A stretch of 64,000 nucleotides of DNA from an uncultured Flavobacteriaceae bacterium (GTDB taxonomy: Bacteria > Bacteroidota > Bacteroidia > Flavobacteriales > Flavobacteriaceae): contig CANMXP010000004.1 of the NCBI GenBank assembly GCA_947501845.1, positions 1 to 64,000 on the forward strand, given 5' to 3'. Of this stretch, positions 56,284 through 64,000 are shown piece by piece. Numbering within the stretch: position 1 is the first letter of the stretch; every line of letters begins with the position of its first letter. Made by a program: the position numbers and the translations under genes. A model generated the notes under the pieces. It saw nothing but the letters and a program-made list of their open reading frames with translations. It searched no databases and was not told where the DNA came from.

Positions 56284-56943
56284 CTATAATAAGTTTGGTA
56301 AACTTAATAATATCTTTCCGCTATTTGAGTCAGCTTGTGTTTTAAAAGATATATTTTTTACAATACTATATTTTTTCACTTTGTTGAGTAGTCGTATTTG
56401 ATCCTGCCATTCTACCATACATTTCCTATATTCAGGGGTGTAATCTATTATTTTTTCTGAGTTTGTTTCATATTTCTGTATAACTTCCACACATACATTC
56501 TTTTCACAAATATTAAAAGATGTTTTAATACTATAATTTTTATACTGATTGAACACGGTATGTTCAATAATGTTTTCGAACAAATTTTGAAGAATAAAAG
56601 AAGGGATCGCAGCTTCGATATTTTTAGAACCTTCTTCAATAACTATTTCGTATTCAAACTGATTATTATAGCGGAGCTTTTGTAATTTTAAATACCATTG
56701 TAACATGGCTATTTCATCTTTTAAATGTACAGTTTCTTTTTCAATGTGATTTAGATAAAAACGGATAAGCTTACTAAAAATGGAGAAATACTCTAAAGCG
56801 AGTCGTTTGTTTTCACTAGTAATAAAATATTGAATGGCATTTAATGCATTAAATACGAAGTGAGGATTCATTTGCGAATTAAATGCCTTTAATTTTAAAG
56901 CAATCATTTCTTGTTTGACACTTAAAAGAGTTTCTTCTGGCAT
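56284..56943 (-). CDS. Degenerate histidine-kinase-like protein (PF06580 without G-box)
   Basis: The 219-residue soluble protein has the kinase dimerisation/phospho-acceptor segment at its very start (MNPHFVFNALNAIQYFITSE, His28) and a partial N-box (LQNLFENIIEHTV). The DxGxG G-box that binds ATP is missing: the region reads CVEVIQKYETNSEKIID. It has no sensor or membrane helix. It could be a phosphotransfer or docking partner of the neighbouring kinase, or a decaying kinase. It sits 3 nt before the intact kinase gene on the same strand, so the two share a transcript. The reading frame is intact. Confidence 0.75.
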   Translation of the reverse strand: MPEETLLSVKQEMIALKLKAFNSQMNPHFVFNALNAIQYFITSENKRLALEYFSIFSKLIRFYLNHIEKETVHLKDEIAMLQWYLKLQKLRYNNQFEYEIVIEEGSKNIEAAIPSFILQNLFENIIEHTVFNQYKNYSIKTSFNICEKNVCVEVIQKYETNSEKIIDYTPEYRKCMVEWQDQIRLLNKVKKYSIVKNISFKTQADSNSGKILLSLPNLL

Positions 56944-57007
56944 ATCATTTTTATGTTTTTATTATTGGTAGATTTGAGTTTTCGGAGCTATAGAGGTTAG
57001 TTATTTG

Positions 57008-57445
57008 TTAGTCTTCTTTTATTACAAAAGGAACATCGCTTATTAGTTTCCAATTATGAGACTCGTCCATTAGTAAGACTATTAGAGAAACAAAAGTCAT
57101 TTTCTTTCCTTTTAATGTTACTTTTGCCATAGCAGTAGTGCCATTTAAAAGTATTTCATGGATGGTTAAGGTTCTATTGTCTCCACCTAGTTCTTTTGAT
57201 TTTATTTTTTCTAAATAAACGGATTTAGACATAATATTTACTGTACTAGCTCCAAATAAACGATTTATTATAAGTCTATAGTCATCGTCTAAATAGGTTG
57301 CTAATGTCTTGTGATCATTTTGATCACCAGTTTTAACGAAAGCAATAATAGTTGTTTTGATTTTTTCAATATTATTTTCTTGAGAAAACCCTGTTGTGCT
57401 ACTAAATAAGCTTATTATCATTATTATTAAAATTGAATATTTCAT
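57008..57445 (-). CDS. Secreted lumazine-binding/NTF2-like small protein
   Basis: The 145-residue protein has a signal peptide (MKYSILIIMIISLFSSTTGFSQ) and an NTF2/SnoaL-like domain of the Lumbin_2 type. Evidence is the IKTTIIAFVKTGDQNDHKTL helix, LDDDYRLIINRL and the strand SLIVLLMDESHNWKLIS. No catalytic residue is apparent. It is 64 nt upstream of the degenerate kinase on the same strand. Confidence 0.65.
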   Translation of the reverse strand: MKYSILIIMIISLFSSTTGFSQENNIEKIKTTIIAFVKTGDQNDHKTLATYLDDDYRLIINRLFGASTVNIMSKSVYLEKIKSKELGGDNRTLTIHEILLNGTTAMAKVTLKGKKMTFVSLIVLLMDESHNWKLISDVPFVIKED

Positions 57446-57481
57446 CTGTTTATATATACAAGTAGAAGGAATATTGATAGT

Positions 57482-57522
57482 TAAACCACATTGACTCTTC
57501 CCTCAATTAGAGCCAATGTGGT
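57482..57522 (-). terminator. Putative terminator of the lipoprotein gene at 57548
   Basis: ACCACATTGACTCT (57485-57498) pairs with AGAGCCAATGTGGT (57509-57522) with a single mismatch/GU, loop 10 nt. On the minus strand the stem is followed by TTTAAC. It lies 25 nt past the stop. Confidence 0.65.
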
Positions 57523-57547
57523 AGGAAAATAATTAACTAATATTAAG

Positions 57548-58537
57548 CTATACTTTAACTACATCTGTTACTAGAATATCAATTTCCAGATGTGAGTCTA
57601 CTCCAATGTTTAAATATTTTTTCACTTGGAAAACTCCTGTTCTATTGTCATCTGTTCTAAAAAAGTAACGCATTGGCCCATTATCAACACCAGTAGCTTT
57701 TTGTTCGTTGGCATTAAAATCTAATTCATCAAACTTGCTTATTACATTATGGGCATCAAAAATGCCATACTCAGAATCTAAAGCTAGTTCGTATGGTTCG
57801 TTCTTAGCTCTTTTAAACTTAGTAGTTGATCTATGGTCAAAATTTTGAACGATATCTTTTGGTATAGTTATATACGGTGAAGACAAATAAAATCCATCGT
57901 ATTTATTGTAGGAAAAAACAGCTGCAATAGATTTTCCAGAATCTTTAACGCCATTATAGCCAATACTAGCAATAGAATTACCATTAATGTAAAGGTAAAA
58001 AGGTATGGTATCACTATTGTTGTAAGGGACTATATTTGATAGTGTTATGGTTGTTTTTATCATTTGCATTTCTGCCCTAGCTTGAGCAAAATCTAAAGTA
58101 TATGTTTTGTTGTTTACATCTGTTACAACAGCTTTAAAGTTTAGTTTATGATTTAAATCTTTTTCTTTTAAATTATAATTCAGGTTGTAAATTTGTGTGT
58201 TACTATTAGCATTATAATTAGGATGATTAGTATCAATTGTTTCATATTCTGTTTCATTACCATCTACAACTTTGCTAATTACTAATGATTTAAAACCATC
58301 GGGAGCTACTGCCTTGATAGAATGGGTAAGTACACCATTTTCGGGACTTCCAATAATTCCTAGTTGGACGTCTTTACTACCACTTTCCAATGTTAATGTT
58401 GGAGGTGTTTCTTTTAATATTTCTTCTTCTTGTAAGGCTGGACCGTCATCTTTGCTACAACTTATTAATGATGTTATGACTAAAGCCAGATAACCGATTA
58501 CTACAATACTTAATAAATAAGGACTTAATTTTTTCAT
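57548..58537 (-). CDS. Putative lipoprotein of unknown function
   Basis: The 329-residue protein has a signal with lipobox LISC (Cys about 27) followed by SKDDGPALQEEE, a typical Bacteroidota lipoprotein export region. The rest is beta-rich and alternates polar and hydrophobic residues (Ig-like or surface domain). I do not recognise a family. It is divergent from the T9SS/S74 pair; a -7 element (TACGTTTG, 58574-58567 on the minus strand) gives a promoter for it. Confidence 0.6.
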   Translation of the reverse strand: MKKLSPYLLSIVVIGYLALVITSLISCSKDDGPALQEEEILKETPPTLTLESGSKDVQLGIIGSPENGVLTHSIKAVAPDGFKSLVISKVVDGNETEYETIDTNHPNYNANSNTQIYNLNYNLKEKDLNHKLNFKAVVTDVNNKTYTLDFAQARAEMQMIKTTITLSNIVPYNNSDTIPFYLYINGNSIASIGYNGVKDSGKSIAAVFSYNKYDGFYLSSPYITIPKDIVQNFDHRSTTKFKRAKNEPYELALDSEYGIFDAHNVISKFDELDFNANEQKATGVDNGPMRYFFRTDDNRTGVFQVKKYLNIGVDSHLEIDILVTDVVKV

Positions 58538-58566
58538 GATATTTTTTGTTTAAAATTTTGATGGTA

Positions 58567-58574
58567 CAAACGTA
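58567..58574 (-). promoter_or_regulatory. -7 promoter element of the lipoprotein gene
   Basis: TACGTTTG read on the minus strand matches TAnnTTTG. Transcription from about 58563 gives a leader of about 26 nt to the ATG at 58537. A TTG about 15 bp further upstream is a weak -33 candidate. Confidence 0.5.
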
Positions 58575-58670
58575 AAACACAATGAGAGGCAAAAATTATC
58601 ACAATTGACAAATGGCAATTAAGAGTTGATAGTTTGCATGATTTACTTTAACATCTTAATAGACTTCTAT

Positions 58671-58736
58671 TTATCAATTGAATCTACCCAATTATCAATT
58701 GCAAAAAAATAAACGGTTTAGGCTGTAATAAGTTTG
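58671..58736 (+). promoter_or_regulatory. Direct-repeat operator and promoter of the T9SS/S74 genes (putative LytTR site)
   Basis: TTATCAATTG occurs at 58671-58680 and again at 58692-58701, exactly 21 bp apart (two helical turns). A -7 element TAAGTTTG is at 58729-58736, 28 nt after the second copy. LytTR regulators such as AgrA bind pairs of about 9-bp direct repeats spaced by about 12 bp, the same period. A LytTR gene lies at 53643-54401. The ATG of the downstream gene is at 58765. Confidence 0.5.
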
Positions 58737-58764
58737 CGTGGTATTAATTATAAAATAATAGACC

Positions 58765-59259
58765 ATGAAAAAAATATTACTGCTGTTTACTATTGTTTTT
58801 GTATCTCTAGAAATGCAGGGGCAATCTATATCAAAACAAGTTCTGGCTGGTTTAGGTAAATCTATAACCAATGGCGTGTATACATTAAATTTTACTGTGG
58901 GAGAACCAATAATAGGGATGGTTCAAAATGGAGAAGTCATTCAACAAGGTTTCTGGGGTTCGATATTTAATGACGATACATTAAATGTAACAACATTAAT
59001 TGATGATCCCAATGAAATTAGTGTGTTTCCAAATCCTGTTATAGATTATATCCAAATTAAATATAAACTACAAGATCCTAAAAATTATACGGTGTGTCTT
59101 TTTGATATAGGAGGGAAAGAAGTGTTAAATATCCAAAAAAACATACTGAATAAACACATACAAATTAATATGAGAAACTTAGTAGATGGTACATATTTAC
59201 TGGTAATCGCAGGTAAATCATCAAACTACAATAAATCATTTAAAATTATAAAAAAGTAA
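58765..59259 (+). CDS. Small T9SS-sorted secreted protein
   Basis: The 164-residue protein has a signal peptide (ending LEMQGQ), a short N-terminal module (NFTVGEPIIGMVQNGEVIQQGFW) and a type A T9SS sorting tail (VFPNPVIDYIQIKY ... LVDGTYLLVIAGKSS). The first module is a common companion of repeat-rich surface proteins in Flavobacteriia. It is 5 nt before the S74 gene, so both are co-expressed and probably act as a pair at the cell surface. Confidence 0.82.
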   Translation: MKKILLLFTIVFVSLEMQGQSISKQVLAGLGKSITNGVYTLNFTVGEPIIGMVQNGEVIQQGFWGSIFNDDTLNVTTLIDDPNEISVFPNPVIDYIQIKYKLQDPKNYTVCLFDIGGKEVLNIQKNILNKHIQINMRNLVDGTYLLVIAGKSSNYNKSFKIIKK

Positions 59260-59264
59260 AAGTC

Positions 59265-61553
59265 ATGAAAACAGTTTTACAACAATTAAAATATAAAGTA
59301 TTTATAATTATTGCTTTAATGAGCCTAGCTGCTTTTTCGCAGCAAGGTATAAACTATCAGGGAATAGCAAGAGATGCTAATGGTGGTTTACTAACAGATA
59401 CAGAAATTACGTTAGAACTTAGTATTCTAAAAAGTACAGTTGATGGGGGTGTTATATATGGGGAAATAGATACTGTGATGACAGATGTTAATGGTGTTTT
59501 TTCATTAGTTATTGGAAATGGGCAACCAGTTAAAGGCGTTTTTACAGATATAGACTGGGCAGAAGATAAACATTTTTTAAGCGTCGCTTTAAATGGTACA
59601 GCGATTGGAGTGACAGAGTTTATGGGGGTGCCTTATGCGCAAGCTTTAGGTAAATGGCAGGCACATAAAAATGGTGTTACTGCTAAGGGCACGGGAGGTT
59701 CAATTTACGTAGGAGAGAATGCAGGAGAAAATGATAATTTTACAGATAATCACAATATTGGTTTAGGTGAAAATGCCTTGCAAAGAAACAGTGAAGGTTC
59801 CGATAATATAGCATTAGGACTGGAATCCTTAAGGTTTAATATACTTGGGATTCAAAATACAGCTATAGGTAATCAAGCCTTATTTAATAACTCCGAAGGC
59901 CATAGAAATACAGCTATTGGCAAATCGGCACTATTTTCAAATACTAATGGTTCTAATAATATTGCCAATGGCTATACGGCATTATATACTAATACTTCTG
60001 GCTCTAATAACATGGCGAATGGTTATAGAGCATTATATAATAATACTGAGGGTGAGAATAATATAGCCAATGGTTATACAGCGCTATATACTAATACCTC
60101 AGGATCTAATAATATAGCAAGTGGTTATCAGGCTCTTTTTAATAGTAACGTTGGAAACAGTAATATTGCTTTAGGGTATTCTACACTCTTTTCGAATACA
60201 GAAGGAAATTCAAATATAGCTATAGGGACCATGGCTTTACATTCTAACACGACTGGAAGCTCTAATATAGCTAATGGGTATAATGCCTTGTCGAAGAATA
60301 CTGAAGGAGATTTTAATATAGCACAAGGTCATTACGCTTTATTTTCTAATACTACAGGATCTAATAATGTAGCAAACGGAAAAGGGGCATTAAGCAGAAA
60401 TATAAATGGGAGTAATAATATAGCCAATGGTTCAGCAGCATTAAGCAGAAATGTAACAGGAAGTAGTAATATAGCCAATGGTTTAGAAGCATTATTTAAT
60501 AATACTGAAGGGCATGATAATATTGCTAGTGGGGCTCGAGCTTTATATTCAAATGTAGGTGGAGGAAATAATATAGCTTTTGGGAATTCATCTTTAACTT
60601 CTAATAAATATGCGAATTATAATATTGCTATCGGAACTAATTCGATGAAAGATAAAACTTTTGGTAATAGTAATGTCGCAATAGGGTTTGCTGCTGCGGA
60701 GTCTAATACTACTGGTAGTTATAATGTGGGAGTTGGAGATCTTACACTTCATTCAAACATAACAGGAAGCGGTAATGTAGCTATTGGTAGATCAGCAGGG
60801 AGATTGTCGTTGGGGAGTAATAATGTTTTTATAGGGTATAAGGCAGGTTATAATGAAACAGGAAGCAACAAGCTTTATATTAATAATGATATAAGTGAGT
60901 ATCCATTAATTTATGGGGATTTTGAAACTAGTGAAGTAAGTTTTAATGCTAATGTAGGTATTGGTATAAAAGAACCAGCAACATCTCTACATGTCCGGTT
61001 TGGGAATGATGCAAATTTAGATAGTGGTTCGGGGTATTTGTTATTAGGAGAAGAAGCTTATAACAATTTGGTTTTGGACTCGAATGAAATACAAGCTCGT
61101 GAGAATGGTGTTGCATCTACTCTTTTTCTCCAAAAAGAAGGAGGTAGTTTAAAAATAGGGGGTGAGGTTTACGTTGATAATAGTATTGTACATGCATCAG
61201 ATAAAAGATTAAAACGAGATATAGAAGATATATCTTATGGTTTAAAAGAGATACTACAATTGCAGCCTGCACAATATTATTGGAAAGGGAAAACACAAGA
61301 TTATAAATCGTTAGGTTTAATTGCTCAAGATGTAGAAGAAGTCATTAAAAATATTGTTACCTATAATAAAGATATAGATAGGTATGGTGTGAGTTATATA
61401 GAATTAATTCCGGTGTTAATTAAAGCGATACAGGATCAACAGAAAATAATTGATTCTCAGATTAAAATAAATCAAGAAAAGGAATCACAATTAAAAGTAT
61501 TTGAAACTAGATTGTCTGCTTTAGAAGCATCTCATAAGTCCAATCTTAATTAG
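59265..61553 (+). CDS. Repeat-rich surface protein with S74 intramolecular chaperone domain
   Basis: The 762-residue protein has a signal (MKTVLQQLKYKVFIIIALMSLAAFSQ), a beta-domain (about 27-160), 21 tandem 17-residue repeats (about 164-520) and a linker. The C-terminal peptidase S74 domain starts at ASDKRLKRDIEDI and continues LQPAQYYWKGKTQDYKSLGLIAQDVEEVI. A coiled coil closes the chain (IKAIQDQQKIIDSQIKIN). S74 domains trimerise and self-cleave in phage tail fibres and adhesins. The repeats resemble trimeric-adhesin/YadA head rolls. It lacks a T9SS tail; its partner 5 nt upstream has one. The role is likely adhesion, by inference. Confidence 0.85.
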   Translation: MKTVLQQLKYKVFIIIALMSLAAFSQQGINYQGIARDANGGLLTDTEITLELSILKSTVDGGVIYGEIDTVMTDVNGVFSLVIGNGQPVKGVFTDIDWAEDKHFLSVALNGTAIGVTEFMGVPYAQALGKWQAHKNGVTAKGTGGSIYVGENAGENDNFTDNHNIGLGENALQRNSEGSDNIALGLESLRFNILGIQNTAIGNQALFNNSEGHRNTAIGKSALFSNTNGSNNIANGYTALYTNTSGSNNMANGYRALYNNTEGENNIANGYTALYTNTSGSNNIASGYQALFNSNVGNSNIALGYSTLFSNTEGNSNIAIGTMALHSNTTGSSNIANGYNALSKNTEGDFNIAQGHYALFSNTTGSNNVANGKGALSRNINGSNNIANGSAALSRNVTGSSNIANGLEALFNNTEGHDNIASGARALYSNVGGGNNIAFGNSSLTSNKYANYNIAIGTNSMKDKTFGNSNVAIGFAAAESNTTGSYNVGVGDLTLHSNITGSGNVAIGRSAGRLSLGSNNVFIGYKAGYNETGSNKLYINNDISEYPLIYGDFETSEVSFNANVGIGIKEPATSLHVRFGNDANLDSGSGYLLLGEEAYNNLVLDSNEIQARENGVASTLFLQKEGGSLKIGGEVYVDNSIVHASDKRLKRDIEDISYGLKEILQLQPAQYYWKGKTQDYKSLGLIAQDVEEVIKNIVTYNKDIDRYGVSYIELIPVLIKAIQDQQKIIDSQIKINQEKESQLKVFETRLSALEASHKSNLN
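59754..60870 (+). repeat. Tandem 17-residue (51-nt) coding repeats
   Basis: Within the S74 gene the unit N-I-A-x-G-x-x-A-L-x-x-N-T-x-G-x-N occurs 21 times in register from 59754 to 60821, plus a partial unit to about 60870. One unit is a residue short. The period of 51 nt keeps the frame. Identical copies (for example NIANGYTALYTNTSGSN twice) imply recent duplication. Confidence 0.9.
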
Positions 61554-61634
61554 AATTAAGGGTTAGTTTATCAAAAGAGTCTGTTTGAAAAGAGATATGT
61601 GATTTAATGGTAGTATCTCAGCAAGTGTGTAAAT

Positions 61635-61671
61635 AAAAAATATCGAGGGTTACAACCCTCGATATTTTTTT
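61635..61671. terminator. Bidirectional terminator between S74 gene and purL
   Basis: TATCGAGGGTT (61641-61651) and AACCCTCGATA (61654-61664) form a perfect 11-bp stem with a 2-nt centre, preceded by A6 and followed by T7. It suits both strands between the convergent genes. Confidence 0.85.
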
Positions 61672-61738
61672 GATTAATTTTAAATTTTATAAAGAATCTC
61701 TAAAAAATCAAGTTCATAATAATCTTCAAGTCGCTTTT

Positions 61739-64000
61739 TTACAGAGATTTTTTTTCTATCCATTCCCTAACATTCACAAAAGCTTCTAACCAAGGTGAGA
61801 CTTCATCTTGTCGTCCATCTGGATAGTTTGCCCAATTCCACTGGAATGTAGAACGTTCTATATGTGGCATAGTTACTAAATGTCTTCCTGTTTTATCACA
61901 CATCATAGCCGTATTAAAATCTGATCCATTTGGATTGTGTGGATACCCTTCGTAACCATATTTAGCAACAATATGATATTTATCTTCAGTGTATGGTAAA
62001 TCAAATTTTCCTTCACCGTGAGAAATCCAAACACCTAAAGTACTTCCTGCTAATGTTGAAAGCATTACCGAATTGTTTTCTTGAATTTTAACCGATGTAA
62101 ATGAACTTTCGTGTTTGTGTGAATCATTATGGCGCATTTTACCATGTATTTCATGATCTGGATTTATCTCTTCAAGTTCCATAAACAATTGACAACCATT
62201 ACAAATCCCAACCGATAAAGTATCTTCTCTATCAAAGAAATTTTGAATGGTTTTTTTTGCCTTTTCATTATATTTTATTGCACCTGCCCAACCTTTGGCA
62301 GATCCTAATACATCAGAATTACTAAATCCACCAACGGCACCTAAAAACTGAATGTCTTCAAGGGTTTCCCGACCAGAAATTAAATCGGTCATATGTACAT
62401 CTTTTACATCAAAACCAGCTAAATACATGGCATTTGCCATTTCGCGCTCCGAATTACTGCCCTTTTCACGAAGTATGGCTGCTTTTGGCCTTTTACCACT
62501 AATTTCTGGTAATTTCCCAGTAAATTGTTTTGGGAATGTATATTGAAGTGGTTGATTTTTATAATTGTTGAATCTATCTTCTGCTAAATTATTTGCTGTT
62601 TGTTTTTGGTCTAGTAAGAACGATGTTTTATACCAAACATCACGTAATCTAGAAACCGTCATTATGAAAACGTCTCTATCATTAATAACACTTAAGGTAT
62701 CACTCTCTGTTACTTCTCCAATATTATGGAATTCAATATTAGCTTCTGTTAAAACAGATTCAATAGAAGCGTCTTTAGATTGAATGACAATCCCTGAATT
62801 TTCAGCAAATAATATTTTGAACGAATCTTTTTCGTTTAAAGAAGATAAATCTAATTCAGCACCCGTATTCACATCAGCAAAACACATTTCTAAAAGTGTA
62901 GTAATCAATCCACCAGAAGCGACATCGTGTCCAGCAACAATTTTCTCGTCTCTTATTAAGTTTTGAATGGTATTGAATACGTTTTTAACGTAAGTAGCAT
63001 CTTTTACAAGTGGTGTTTCATTACCAATTTTATTAACTATCTGTGCAAATGAACTTCCTCCTAATTTAAAATCATCCTGAGAGATATTGATATAATAAAT
63101 ATTACCACCATTTTTCTTGAAAACAGGCTCAACAATTTTATTTATATCGTTACAATTCGCACCTGCCGAAATAATAACCGTACCTGGAGAAATAACTTCT
63201 TCATTCGGATATTTTTGTTTCATTGAAAGCGAATCTTTCCCTGTAGGCACATTGATTCCTAAATCAATTGAAAATTCTGAAATTGCTTTTACTGCTTCAT
63301 ATAAACGGGCATCTTCACCGTCATTTTTACAAGGCCACATCCAGTTTGCTGATAATGAAACTGATTGTAATCCATCTTTTAAAGGCGCCCAGATGATGTT
63401 GGTAAGAGCTTCAGTAATAGAATTTCTACTTCCAGCAATAGGGTTAATCAATCCAGAAATAGGGGAGTGTCCAATAGAGGTTGCGATACCTTCTTTTCCC
63501 TTGTAATCTAATGCCATAACCCCTACATTATTTAAAGGCAATTGTAATGGGCCCGCACATTGTTGCTTAGCAACTTTTCCACCAACACATCTATCCACCT
63601 TATTTGTTAACCAGTCTTTACATGCTACGGCTTCTAATTGCAGTACTTGGTCTAAGTAATCGTAAAAATTATTAACATTATAACTTACATCACTATATAT
63701 CCTGTTAACCGTTTTATCGGTCATGATTGTTTTAGGAGAGCTTCCAAACATATCTTCCATGGCTAAATCCATGGGTTTGTTACCTTTGGTTTTAGATTGA
63801 AATGTAAATCGGTCATCTCCTGTAACATCTCCAACGGTGTACATTGGTGAGCGTTCGCGATCTGCAATTTTATGAAGTGTTTCTAAATGTTGTTCTCCAA
63901 TAACCAGTCCCATGCGTTCTTGAGATTCATTACCAATAATTTCTTTATCAGAAAGCGTAGGGTCTCCAACAGGTAGCGCATCTAAATCTATTTTTCCGCC
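61739..64000 (-). CDS. purL: Phosphoribosylformylglycinamidine synthase, C-terminal part (5' end cut off)
   Basis: The frame is open to the right edge: the codons before 63913 (GGKIDLDALPVGDPTLSDKEIIGNESQER) continue it, so the visible 753 residues are the C-terminal portion of a roughly 1,200-residue PurL. They include an ATP-grasp-like AIR-synthase region (SGGLITTLLEMCFADV) and a C-terminal glutamine amidotransferase with the nucleophile Cys in GICNGCQLFMELEEI and the His/Glu in MPHIERSTFQWN. It makes FGAM from FGAR, glutamine and ATP in purine synthesis. The large one-chain form is the Gram-negative type. Confidence 0.95.
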   Translation of the reverse strand, partial: GGKIDLDALPVGDPTLSDKEIIGNESQERMGLVIGEQHLETLHKIADRERSPMYTVGDVTGDDRFTFQSKTKGNKPMDLAMEDMFGSSPKTIMTDKTVNRIYSDVSYNVNNFYDYLDQVLQLEAVACKDWLTNKVDRCVGGKVAKQQCAGPLQLPLNNVGVMALDYKGKEGIATSIGHSPISGLINPIAGSRNSITEALTNIIWAPLKDGLQSVSLSANWMWPCKNDGEDARLYEAVKAISEFSIDLGINVPTGKDSLSMKQKYPNEEVISPGTVIISAGANCNDINKIVEPVFKKNGGNIYYINISQDDFKLGGSSFAQIVNKIGNETPLVKDATYVKNVFNTIQNLIRDEKIVAGHDVASGGLITTLLEMCFADVNTGAELDLSSLNEKDSFKILFAENSGIVIQSKDASIESVLTEANIEFHNIGEVTESDTLSVINDRDVFIMTVSRLRDVWYKTSFLLDQKQTANNLAEDRFNNYKNQPLQYTFPKQFTGKLPEISGKRPKAAILREKGSNSEREMANAMYLAGFDVKDVHMTDLISGRETLEDIQFLGAVGGFSNSDVLGSAKGWAGAIKYNEKAKKTIQNFFDREDTLSVGICNGCQLFMELEEINPDHEIHGKMRHNDSHKHESSFTSVKIQENNSVMLSTLAGSTLGVWISHGEGKFDLPYTEDKYHIVAKYGYEGYPHNPNGSDFNTAMMCDKTGRHLVTMPHIERSTFQWNWANYPDGRQDEVSPWLEAFVNVREWIEKKSL

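Noticed and set aside
58596-58607. Third TTATC-AATTG copy as part of the LytTR site
   Set aside because: It has two extra bases and is out of the 21-bp phase (75 bp from the next copy).
59754-60870. CRISPR-like tandem repeat
   Set aside because: The 51-nt units are coding, in frame, diverged and without spacers.
1-64000. tRNA, rRNA, insertion sequence or prophage
   Set aside because: No cloverleaf-like intergenic region, no transposase or integrase motif and no phage structural gene except the S74 domain, which here belongs to a signal-peptide surface protein.

Overview
The window is about 64 kb of AT-rich chromosome from a marine-type flavobacterium (Bacteroidota, Flavobacteriaceae-like). 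The evidence is: signal-peptide proteins ending in type IX secretion (T9SS) sorting tails, a fused CcoNO cbb3 oxidase subunit with a one-haem CcoP, Bacteroidota-type promoters (TAnnTTTG -7 elements), an ASPIC/UnbV FG-GAP lipoprotein and many weakly conserved intergenic palindromes. No tRNA, rRNA, CRISPR array, transposase or prophage was seen.

Layout. 1-5 kb: the end of a polysaccharide-related cluster (C-terminus of a GH35-type protein, a DUF1349 protein, a small membrane-anchored protein and a giant FG-GAP lipoprotein). 5-8 kb: small stress or regulatory genes (DUF1905, SRPBCC, an ECF-like sigma factor, one orphan). 7.8-12.9 kb: a divergent redox module (cyclase lipoprotein, flavodoxin-like reductase / SDR, AhpD-like protein, FAD oxidoreductase, AraC regulator). 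12.9-22.4 kb: the cbb3 oxidase and its maturation genes on the minus strand, followed by a divergent Crp/Fnr regulator. 23-28.5 kb: secreted peptidase and BNR-propeller pair. 28.6-32 kb: VWA plus AAA+ (MoxR/ChlI-like) pair, split by a decayed DUF559 nuclease gene between two copies of a two-hairpin repeat. 32-36.7 kb: two large T9SS cargo proteins (GH8 and a parallel beta-helix). 36.9-40.5 kb: YdeI-like protein and M1 and M28 peptidases. 40.6-48.6 kb: fatty-acid beta-oxidation (fadE-fadA-fadN order with MarR, plus an acyl-CoA synthetase). 49-53.5 kb: anaerobic pyruvate formate-lyase, its activase and an OFA-family transporter. 53.6-57 kb: a LytTR regulator with one intact and one degenerate histidine kinase. 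57-61.6 kb: small secreted proteins and a surface protein with 21 tandem 17-residue repeats plus an S74 chaperone domain. 61.7-64 kb: the C-terminal part of purL, cut by the window edge.

Regulation is the strongest new signal. A Fnr-type palindrome (TGAY-N4-RTCA) lies upstream of ccoS-ccoNO, ccoI and pflB. In all three the palindrome centre is 29.5 bp upstream of the first base of a TAnnTTTG-like -7 element. That is the geometry of a class II activator at about -41, and it links low-oxygen respiration (cbb3) to formate fermentation (pfl), presumably through the Fnr protein encoded at 22.5 kb. The same geometry implies that ccoI starts 16 codons downstream of the longest reading frame. Two other operator candidates are a perfect MarR palindrome over the fad promoter and a 21-bp-period direct repeat in front of the T9SS/S74 pair that resembles LytTR operators.

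The most unusual structural item is the two-hairpin repeat family. Each copy ends within a few bases of a start codon (DUF559, AAA+ ATPase, fadA, fadE), and one pair brackets the DUF559 pseudogene. This suggests a nuclease-associated mobile or leader element.
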